Source: Saxidomus purpurata
Taxonomy: Eukaryota; Mollusca; Bivalvia; Venerida; Veneridae
Length of the DNA: 64,000 nt
Direction: 5' to 3'
NCBI GenBank assembly: GCA_022818135.1
Contig: JAFMSR010000015.1
Coordinates: 24,132,627-24,196,626 of the forward strand
Within the stretch, counting starts at the first letter, position 1. The number at the start of each line of letters is the position of its first letter. The translations under genes were made by a program, and so were the position numbers. The notes beneath the pieces were generated by a model, which saw only the letters and a program-made list of their open reading frames with translations, did not search any database and was not told the DNA's origin. Below, in pieces: positions 37,251 through 45,948 of this stretch.

Positions 37251-38268
37251 CTTGGAAGTTACTATAGCTTTGGCAAAAGTGCCATAAATTGCAAGGCTCG
37301 TATTTTGAGTGGACTAGAATAGTTGAGATTAGGAAAGGTACAACTTCGGTGAAATTCTGCGATGAAGTGTGTTAACTTGTATTCACCTAGAATCCTATTA
37401 TATATCTGGTATGAAACCTTTAGTCTTTCTAGGGAACAACATGAAAGTTGTTAGTCTATATATAAAAATGTCCTTAATTTTAATCTTAGTGTCGAGATGA
37501 CAAAGTTGACCAAGTAATATTGACCATAGCGATATTTTCGGTCAAATCCAGAGTTTTGTTGCACATAACCCCCAGAAGTAGATATGTGTTCGTTTCTTCT
37601 TAAACTCTGTACCCATGCGCCAGTTACGGGGTATATGAGTTTGGTCATTAAATACGACTGTATTGCATTTATTGACATTATATAAGTAACGCTCGTTTTC
37701 CGAGTATGTATGACAGGTGTCGATCAACGTATCAAGCCCATGTTTGACATTTGATAAAAGAACCATGTCGTCAGCAGATGTTGGACAACCACTACTTATT
37801 CCCCCAAGCTTAAAGCAATATTCACTCGACTCTATTTTATTCATTAGCTCGATACAGGTACGGGCTTAAACATTGACCTTGACGGGTTCCTTGCAGTATT
37901 GGGAACCAGTCAGTGGTAAATCCACTTGATTTAACGCAACTGTAGCAGTTTTCGAAGAATGATAGTATGGCCTTATATAACGTGATGTCGATACCTAGAT
38001 TAAACAGTTTTACTAGAAGTGATGAGATCCATGTACGATCAAACGCTTGTTTAGCGTCCAAGAAGCATGCGTATACCGGGGAATGGTTTTCGATTCCATA
38101 GTATACGCATTCGCGTAGCATAAACTAAGTCATAATACAACTTACATTTTTCTGAAACCCTCCTTGTGATGCATTAACCTGTAATTTCCCGTTCTGTTTC
38201 AATAGGTTTAACAAAACTTTTTCATATAATTTAAGTAGTACTGAGCATAGAGAGATTGCTCTATAACT

Positions 38269-38450
38269 ATTGTATTATATACCTACTAATGTTTATCTGA
38301 ATTTTCTTTAGTATTTGTGCAGTAAAACATTGTATTATATACCTACTAATGTTTATCTGAATTTTCTTTAGTATTTGTGCAGTAAAACATTGTATTATAT
38401 ACCTACTAATGTTTATCCGAATTTTCTTTAGTATTTGTGCAGTAAAATAC
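38269..38450 (+). repeat. 60-bp tandem triplication
   Basis: Three consecutive 60-bp units starting TTGTATTATATACCTACTAA. Units 1 and 2 are identical and unit 3 has one substitution before diverging, so the expansion is recent. It abuts the N-terminal break of the non-LTR copy. 38451-38882 holds no gene. Confidence 0.92.
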
Positions 38451-38882
38451 AACATCCCGTATCAAATTTTCTGTATCAGATGGATTTAGCCGTATCTTAT
38501 CTGTCCACCGTGTAAGTTGTACACAAATGCATATTATTCATATCATATTCCTACGCTAAAAGTTGAAAAATAAATCCACATTGATGCAGTAAAATAAGTG
38601 TAGTTCATTGTCGTCACATTTTTTTTATGTCACATTTGAAGAGAAATGAATACAACGTCTTTTTCGCATTAAATAAACCAGAAAAATGATTTACATTTTG
38701 CATTTACTTGTTATTAATGTTGTTTGTTTATACACGGAAGAAGGAGAGACGTCATCGACGTCATATAAAACGTGACACGAAATAGCGCGTTATGTTGATT
38801 TTTGCTATTAATGACACAAATTAACGTTTATATAAAATTTAATATATGATATTCGGTAAAAGGTATATAATAAAAGGTATAT

Positions 38883-39025
38883 TATAACAGTCGGTTGATC
38901 TGCGTGTGTATCTTTCTCGTTGGCTGCATAGATCAGGATCACACTCGAGGCTCCGCCTCTCGTGTGATCCGGAACTACACAGCCAGCTCAAAAGATACGA
39001 CTCCGCATTTCAACCGACTGTTATA
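38883..39025. repeat. Snapback hairpin around CGAGGCTCCGCCTCTCG
   Basis: TATAACAGTCGGTTGA on the left pairs with TCAACCGACTGTTATA on the right in antiparallel sense; inner arms GGATCACACTCGAGG and CCTCTCGTGTGATCC pair as well. Some mid-arm mismatches suggest an older insertion. Confidence 0.8.
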
Positions 39026-39127
39026 CTATTCCGTATATATTTAAATTCTATCTTAAATGGCGGACTTGCTTGAATAAAAGGTAACGTTGTCGCGCAATTA
39101 CTTTTTTTAAATATAATTTAAATACAT

Positions 39128-39490
39128 TTTTATTTTGTTTGCCAGTGAATTATTGAGTTTTCTCAGTGAAATAAAAGTGATAATCCACAGTTTTGAAACA
39201 GTGGATTACTATTTTTATTTTCACTTATTGCAATCTTTAACGTCAAAAAGTATACCGAGCATAGTTAATGCTGGAAACCATGCGACGGTGACGTCGTTAA
39301 AATTACGTTATTTGCCCTATATGTTTTCTGATGACGTTTCCCGCCATTTTTAGAAACAAAGTAGAGTTTTAACCATAAAATAAACAGAAAAATTGTTGGC
39401 ATCAGTGTAATATCACTCGTGAACACCAAAAGTAGTAACTTTCACTCGTGGCTGCGCCACTCGTGAAAATATTACTTTTGGTGCCCACTC
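39128..39490 (+). repeat. Copy of the CACTCGTG foldback family
   Basis: Direct match to 5880-6290: TTTTCTCAGTGAAATAAAAG, the TCCACAGTTTTGAAACAGTGGA hairpin, 'gtcaaaaagtataccgagc' and GTGGCTGCGCCACTCGTG are shared. It lacks the 21-bp arrays of the 5.8-kb copy. Confidence 0.75.
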
Positions 39491-39494
39491 AATG

Positions 39495-39760
39495 AAATTA
39501 TATAGAGGATAATTGTTGGTTTCGGTGTAAGATCACGTTATAATTTCACCGAGTGGGCACCAAAAGTGATATTTTCACGAGTGGCGCAGCCACGAGTGAA
39601 AATAACTACTTTTGGTGTTTACGAGTGAAATTAACCGGTGATTTTACACCGATACAAACAATTGTTTCTGTTTATTTTATTATTATTTATAATTCACTGG
39701 ACAACATAAAATAAAACGTGATCTTACACCGAAACCAACTATTATCCTCTATGTAATTAC
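39495..39760. mobile_element. Palindromic MITE with ATAGAGGATAATTGTTGG ends
   Basis: Ends TAGAGGATAATTGTTGGTTT and AAACCAACTATTATCCTCTA are inverted copies, as are the following GTGTAAGATCACG and CGTGATCTTACAC. Inner arms GAGTGGCGCAGCCACGAGTG are palindromic. It sits about 30 bases inside the intron that follows the GPCR exon. Confidence 0.78.
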
Positions 39761-39793
39761 AAGATATTATAAATACATTTATATGAAGCTCAC

Positions 39794-40029
39794 CTGCAAG
39801 ATACAAATTCGATGAAATCTTTCTCATAGACTTTGACAGAAACACGCGGAAAGACATGAAATTTCCTAACAACCCGACAGAAAAAATGACTGGTTGGAGA
39901 TAAGTTGTCGTGTATTTGGCAAAATAGAAGAAAGACGGTGAGATATCGTCCCCGTAATATTCCAAATAATCTTCCGTTGTTTGATCCGTTAAATTATCCA
40001 TCGCAAGGCTTTGTGCACTACTTTTTTGC
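39794..40029 (-). CDS. First coding exon of a class A (rhodopsin-like) GPCR
   Basis: The only convincing host exon. The minus strand begins at a possible acceptor (TTTTTGCAATCAG, exon from 40029), has ATG at 40001 in the context GCGATGG, and runs 208 coding bases to a consensus donor CAG|GTGAGC after 39794, leaving phase 1. The 69 residues start MDNLTDQTTEDYLEYYGDD: an NLT glycosylation site at residue 3 and an acidic, tyrosine-rich extracellular tail. Residues about 32-55 form transmembrane helix 1 with the GN signature (VGLLGNFMSF, the conserved Asn of TM1), then a basic first intracellular loop, SKSMRKISSNLYLA. The order is that of peptide-type receptors such as the FMRFamide-like group, but the exact family cannot be named from one exon. 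The following intron is full of repeats and no second exon was found on the minus strand down to base 1. Confidence 0.72.
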
Positions 40030-40122
40030 CTGATTGCAAAAACCTGAATTCCCTATGCACTATTCCCTGTGTGGTAAATTCCAGGCATTGTTGTTGGTGT
40101 CTTGAAGAAAATTTAATCATTT

Positions 40123-41638
40123 ATAAATCCGTACTAATCTACATCAGTTGCGTGATTCAGTAACTATTCTGTTTCAATGCCGACGAATACCAAGACTTTA
40201 GTACAATGACAAATAATTATAAACAATTCTATGAATCTTAGTGCCTTGCGATGAATTCAATCGTCAGCTATGAAATCACTCCAAATGCACATATGATACA
40301 GAATCACTCCATATCTACACTCATTAATTGATATAATAATTATACTTTCATATATTTAGTAGAATGATATTCCATAGGAAATGTCCGTCATCGAACATAT
40401 GTTATGCTTTTGCTTCAAATGTTCAAGCACAATGTTATATTTTCATCAAGAATCGTCCTTTCCACAGCGTTATATATAGTTTCCAACATTTTCCACTTGC
40501 CCATATTCTAAATCCAATAATAGCCGTGCAATTAAGAGCGAATCACTGTAAGGTTGTCGTTCTGCCGTGAGATTCCGATAGCAACTGTCACTTCTCGACT
40601 CGCAAGACGACCGTCATTTCTTGTGCAAAATTTAGGGAAAAGTGCCTTATCTGCATGAATAACAGAAGTTAAAATACCACAGTAACACTCTGAAACGTCG
40701 GGTTAATTCATCTAGAAATTGTCTTGCGAAATGAACTGGTTGAAAACGTTACCAGCATAACAGTTATCAAAATCTAGGAATTTAATTTTCCTTTTGGTAA
40801 ATCCTAAAGAAGATACAGAAAGCTGTAAGACAATCAACAAAACCAATAGATATCGATTATGTACTTTGTCTGAATGTAGGACATTATCCCCTAGGACAAT
40901 ATTTTGCATAAGAGATTAGACATTAGCTCAATCATCCTAGGGCAGTAGCCCTTTGAAAATAATTATTTTTTAATGTAATAATTACTTAATTTGTAGAAAG
41001 TGTAAGAATGTTTTAGCAGTAACACTGTCTATGTTAAAGTGTGAACAAACAAATTTGATACTACAAAGAGCTGGTGTACTGTTTTTACATTTAATTACTT
41101 TTTGCAGGGATAAGTGTTGGCCAAACCCAACAATTATTTTGTGATAGGCTAAATTGTAAATAGCCATAATTATAATGTCTCCGTGTGTATGTGTCTGTCT
41201 CTGTGGGTATGCGTCTATCTGGCTCTGCCAGCCTGCCTGCTTGCCTGGCTGCGCCACTCGTGAAAATATTACTTTTCGTGAACTATATATAACGCTGTGG
41301 AAAGGACGATTCTTGATGAAAATATAACATTGTGCTTGAACATTTGAAGCAAAAGCATAACATATGTTCGATGACGGACATTTCCTACGGAATATCATTC
41401 TACTAAATATATGAAAGTATAATTATTATATCAATTAATGAGTGTAGATATGGAGTGATTCTGTATCATATGTACATTTGGAGTGATTTCATAGTTGATG
41501 ATTGAATTCATCGCAAGGCACGAAGATTCATAGAATTGTTTATAATTATTTGTCATTGTACTAAAGTCTTGGTATTCGTCGGCATTGAATCGGAATAGTT
41601 ACTGAATCACGCAATTGACGTAGATTAGTACGGATTTA
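40123..41638. repeat. Inverted duplication, 355-bp arms
   Basis: 40123-40477 and 41275-41638 are inverted copies with few differences (for example TCCTTTCCACAGCG against CGCTGTGGAAAGGA, and TTGCGATGAATTCAATCGTC against its partner). The spacer 40478-41274 has a 65-codon minus frame with a hydrophobic stretch (LLVLLIVLQLSVSS) and GCCTGCCT-type microsatellites near 41230 and 41641. The right arm abuts a CTGCGCCACTCGTG fragment of the foldback family. The left arm begins about 95 bases upstream of the GPCR exon. Confidence 0.85.
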
Positions 41639-42089
41639 TGCCTGCCTGCCTGCCTGTCTGTTTCTTAAAATGTCCAATCTACAATTTTGCTATTTTGAGA
41701 AAAATGACGTTGAACATTTTCAACTCTGTTACGTCCCACTGAAATGATACTTTTGAGTTCGACAATCAGTATTTATATGAAACAGTGACATATATCAATA
41801 TTTCATTATGTAAATGAGTTTGGAGAAAAATGAATTATTTAAGACGTCTAGTACCCGAATTCGTTCACCCGAATTGTATACATTCATATATATGAACAAA
41901 AAATGAAAAACAACTTAAAATCATATAGCGGTATTTTATGAAAAAGAGAAATCTATCAGATGGAATACCGATTGCTTTCAAACAACACTAATACGTTCTT
42001 CATATTTTGCTAGCTATCGATACTAATTTGCTTTAAAATCGCAAATTTCTGTTTTTATGCATTATTTTATGTTCAATTTAACTTCTATA

Positions 42090-44150
42090 TATAAGCGAAA
42101 TCAAAGATGCTGAAAAAATATTTAAAACGTTAAAGTTGATCGGTATGTATTCCAACAGCGTCGCTCAGAAAACTGAGCATGGTCACTTTATCGTCTCAAA
42201 ATTGATACCCTCGGAGACTAACAATTTCCTTGGGACAAACAGGTTTGATCCGTTTGTACAAGACTCAGCAGGGAACATGTTCAGTAAGGCTGAATTCCCA
42301 ACACTCGCATCTAATCACCAACAGTCAGTGATATCAGGTACTCATGCGTCATTATTCAACGCGCCCGGGTCAAACTACGATCAAATGACGAATTTGCAGT
42401 ATTCACACGGTGTCCAAGACCCGGCGTATTCAGCCGTAGTAAGCAATGATAACGATGTTAAAAGGCGGAAAAAAGATAGAAAAAAGATCCGAATAGCTAC
42501 CGGGCTATTACTCTAACATCATGCTTTCTAAAATTGTTTGAAAAGGTTTTGATACAACGGATGCAGGCTACTGAAACACTACGGCCGCATATATTACAAG
42601 GCGGATTTCAAAATGGCCTTGGGTGTCTGATGTCATCATTCAGTCTACGAGAATGTATTTATTTTGCTAAAGAAAATAAGAGCAAGCTATATGCGTGTTA
42701 TTTGGACAGTAAGCAAGCCTTTGACAGGGTATGGTTAAATGGTCTGTTTTACAAACTTATACATAACGGTATAGATATTAAAACTTTGCAGGGTATATTA
42801 AACATGTATTCTGGTTTACACAGTTCTGTGCGTTATAGAAATATCATATCTGATTGTAGCTTCCCAATCCTTCAAGGTACCAGACAAGGGGGGATAACCA
42901 GTCCGTTCCTGTATTTAATCTATATTGACGGTCTCATTCGACAGTTGGTAGACTCTGGATATGGTCTATGCATTGCTAATATAGACTGTAGTTCTCTAAG
43001 TGTCGCTGATGATATGGTATTACTATCATTGTCTAAAACAGGTCTACAGAAAATGCTTGATATATGTAACGCATACTCTTGTAAGTGGCGGTACCTTTAC
43101 AACCCTTCAAAATGCGGAATTATGGTTTTCAACGAGTCCAGAAATGTTCTCACTAATCGAACATGGCGCTTAGGAAAAAGTAATATTGTAGAAGTTGAGA
43201 ATTATACGCATCTCGGAGTTATTTGTAATAAATATCTGAAAACGTCGCCTAACACTGACAAAGCATGCAGAAAAATAAGAAATACATTGTTAGGACTTAT
43301 CAATGTTGGTTTACATGATAATGGGCTTCATCCGTCAACTTCATTAAAAATTTACAAATCGGTCGTACTTCCGAGAGCCCTTTATGGCTGTATATTATGG
43401 TCCGATTTAAATAAGACACAGATACTACATCTTGAAAAAACACATAGGTTTTGCATCAAATATATACAAAATATTCCGGTTTATACACGCACTGATATTT
43501 GTCTCAGTTTAGCTGGTGTTGCGCCACTGGAGTCGGAAATAGAATACAAGAAGTTGCTATTTCTTGGTCAACTGTGTAGTCTTATAACAAGTCACATATC
43601 TAAACAATTGTTTACATATCATTTAATTTCTTTTTATCAAAAGAACCGTCATGTACAGCTAGGTTTTATACCTGAGGTTGTAAAGATTATTAGGAAATAT
43701 TCCTTAGAAAACTATATACTCGAGTACATCCCATCTGGTCGCTTTCCGTCTAAGACGCGCTGGAAATCTATTGTACGTAAAACGGTTTACGATATTGCAA
43801 ATGCTTCCTGGACATCTAGGATACAAACTGATACTCTCTTGTCTACCTTTCTCGTTATAAAACCGCAGCTTACCGAAATTGCCGAATTGTGGGAACTAAG
43901 CAGGTCAGCACCGTCTCTGTCAAAGCATTGCAGTAATTGTATCAAAATTATGGCCAAGTTTTATAGTGAGAACTTCTCTATTTTTTTTGTCAAAGATGTC
44001 AAAGCTATATTGATAATACATCATGTGAACATATCATTTTAGAGTGCGTGTATACAAATCGTAAAAGAGTGTGTTTAACGATCTTTACTTCTTATGCGGT
44101 AAAACAGTTTCCGATAATTTCTTATCACTTGATGGTAATCGTAAAATAAG
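42090..44150 (+). pseudogene. Non-LTR retrotransposon copy with ORF1 end joined to RT
   Basis: 42091-42480 is open (SEIKDAEKIFKTL ... VKRRKKDRKK) and reads like the C-terminal part of an ORF1 nucleic-acid-binding protein. It is joined by an internal deletion, just before 42487, to the RT at DPNSYRAITLTSC. After a frameshift the 502-codon frame 42534-44042 carries the RT: YLDSKQAFDRVW (residues 56-67, Asp at 58), LQGTRQGGITSPFLY (113-127) and VADDMVLL (157-164, catalytic Asp pair 159-160), then the thumb and connection regions. The endonuclease is missing. The C-terminal zinc finger CQRCQS ... CEHIILEC is out of frame beyond an eight-T run at 43981-43988, ending near 44150. Not functional, but less decayed than its relatives. 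Confidence 0.88.
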
Positions 44151-44152
44151 TA

Positions 44153-44297
44153 GAGGTTATTATACGGGGCAGCTGTGCCCCTAGGCGATACTGGCACACT
44201 TGGTGAGCTATTGGCCCGAGGGCTTTAGCCCGAGGGCCAATTTGAACCAAGTGTGCCAATATCGCCTTAAGGCACACCTGCCCCGTATAATTACCTT
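44153..44297. repeat. Snapback hairpin, about 145 bp
   Basis: AGGTTATTATACGGGGCAG pairs with CTGCCCCGTATAATTACCT, and CTGGCACACTTGGT with ACCAAGTGTGCCA. The centre GGCCCGAGGGCTTTAGCC is the same type as at 6455-6577. It follows directly on the end of the non-LTR copy. Confidence 0.85.
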
Positions 44298-44749
44298 TTT
44301 ATTGCATATGTTGAACATCGGTTTTGCTGAAATACAAAACGCACATTCCTGTAATACTTATACTATTTCATAAAGATAAATGCCATTGAATGAATAAATT
44401 ATTCATACTATCCACAAAAGTAAACGTGTCAGTTTCCACATTTCGGTGCTCAATAAGCCTAAATTCTAAATTCAATAAACGTTGAGAAAGAGACTTCTGT
44501 GTCCTTTCGGCGGCCATTTTCCGTTACGTCTACGTTGTCAATTACGTCAACGTTTTCACGTGCTGACAGTCTAACGTTGCTGCACAGTTGACCGGAAATA
44601 GCCTCAATACGAATTTTCTGGCACACTAGCAAGTATGGCGATATCAGTTATCGGCACACTACGTAACGTGATCGTTTTATCGGCCCATATCACCGACAAT
44701 CAAAGGCAAATTTGATACTATATATAGTAACATATGCAATAATATAATG
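44298..44749. other. Intergenic DNA, nothing recognised
   Basis: No coding or repeat structure that I can support. Confidence 0.4.
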
Positions 44750-44856
44750 TTAATATTCAAGGGATTTCATATTGGCCTTGTTATTTGTCCGAGGATGGTC
44801 GTCAATACGACTGCCCGAGGACAAATAACAAGGCCAATATGAAATCACTTGATTAA
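44750..44856. repeat. Snapback hairpin, perfect inner arms
   Basis: GATTTCATATTGGCCTTGTT and AACAAGGCCAATATGAAATC are exact reverse complements; the arms extend to CCGAGGACAAAT on one side and ATTTGTCCGAGG on the other. The loop is about 20 bases. Confidence 0.88.
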
Positions 44857-44928
44857 TGATAATTTTATTATTCAACTTTACAATACTGGCTAAATAAACA
44901 AGAATATAAAGAGAATCTAACATGTTCA

Positions 44929-45265
44929 TGAGTTGTGGGTAAGGAAATTCCACCAAAGGGTTGAGATACGTCACAAAAATGAGGCTCTGCCGAGTTTTTT
45001 TGGACGTATCTCAACCCAAGGGTGAGATTTCCTTATCCACAACTCAGTGGACATGGTAGATTTATTTTCTCACCGTTTGAATCGCATTTTCACACAAGTA
45101 AGAAGAAATAAATATACAGGAGGGGGAGGAAAAAATGAAAATCAACTTTTTCTCGAATTTTACTTCAAAACTGTTATGAATGGATAGTAAATGATCTAAC
45201 TAAGAAAATGAATACCCATAACCCTATGTTTATTTCGAAAATAAAAATTTTACAGTCATTTTTCG
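44929..45265 (-). repeat. Dispersed repeat R, reversed copy
   Basis: Begins with the hairpin 44929-45046 (TGAGTTGTGGGTAAGG to CCTTATCCACAACTCA) and continues as reverse complement of 57735-57945, including ACTTCAAAACTGTTATGAATG and TAGTTAGATCATTT-type sequence. 45266-45850 has no gene. Confidence 0.75.
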
Positions 45266-45852
45266 ATATCAGCATGAGTCTAAAAACAAAATGGCGTCGT
45301 TTAAAAATCTAACGGAATTGGCCCTCTCTTTTAAGCCAATCAGAATGCTTGAATTCCATATTGGCCCTGCTTTCTCGTATTGGCCCTGCTTTTCTCATAT
45401 TGGCTCAGTTATGCTTTGTATTAGCTCTACCTGTTTCATATCATGTGTGCAATTGATCTAATACAGAGCGTAATATTGTAAAGTTGAATAATAATTGGTC
45501 TTTTAACAGGTTTTAGAAATATTATAGATAATAATGAGTTCAATCATGATGTATTGAAATCTATTGTACCTTCTTTGAGCAAACTCTGGGTTCACTTTCA
45601 CTCAACGGAGTAGGATGTAATGTACATTCACAATTTATATTTACACTTGTATTTCTTGTGCAAATGTACCGCAATTATAAGTTTCTCTGCTTGGTTTTCG
45701 CTTTCGTTCTAAGGATATCAAATATGTACAAGCATAACTTCTTCCTATCATTAATTCTTTCATAATGTGAAAGATTTATAAATATTTAGGAAGTAAGTAT
45801 TGAATTTTTATTAGCGTGACTTCTCCTTAATTATTTATTCTCTTTCGGCATA

Positions 45853-45878
45853 GGGGAGGGGTGGGGGGAGGGGGAACT
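45853..45878 (+). other. G-quadruplex motif
   Basis: Four runs of four or more G separated by single bases (GGGGAGGGGTGGGGGGAGGG), about 70 bases left of the 45949 element. This satisfies the strict G4 pattern; any biological role is unknown. Confidence 0.75.
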
Positions 45879-45948
45879 TTCGATGTCTGTAAGTGAATTG
45901 TTTCGTGTATAACTGTTTGTCTATGTGTACTTATTCGCATGTATTTAT

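Larger units (their letters stand above)
34163..38268 (-). pseudogene. Non-LTR retrotransposon copy split by two tandem-repeat cassettes
   Basis: One minus-strand copy of the 42-kb family, in three pieces. 38268-37251: NSYRAISLCSVLLKLYEKV, a stop, MLRECVYYG, YACFLDAKQAFDRTW (first catalytic Asp), LQGTRQGQCLSPYLY, SADDMVLLS (active site), then frameshifts to FIYRLTTF and GFIPDI. 35776-35691: the zinc-finger half CIKCNLVTN. 34508-34163: NISSHVLLF, a TGA in the position of the expected Cys, then PATDNTRNKLW and the C-terminal tail to FHSFYILSI. The first gap is the cassette at 35777-37250, the second the cassette at 34509-35690. Removing the second joins CIKCNLVTN to NISSHVLLF in frame, completing the C-x2-C ... 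H-x4-C finger of this family. Multiple stops make it dead. Confidence 0.85.

Noticed and set aside
40712..40909. Secreted peptide gene in the spacer of the inverted duplication
   Set aside because: It has a hydrophobic stretch, but an N-terminal hydrophilic region of about 20 residues, no cleavage or cysteine pattern, and no splice support.
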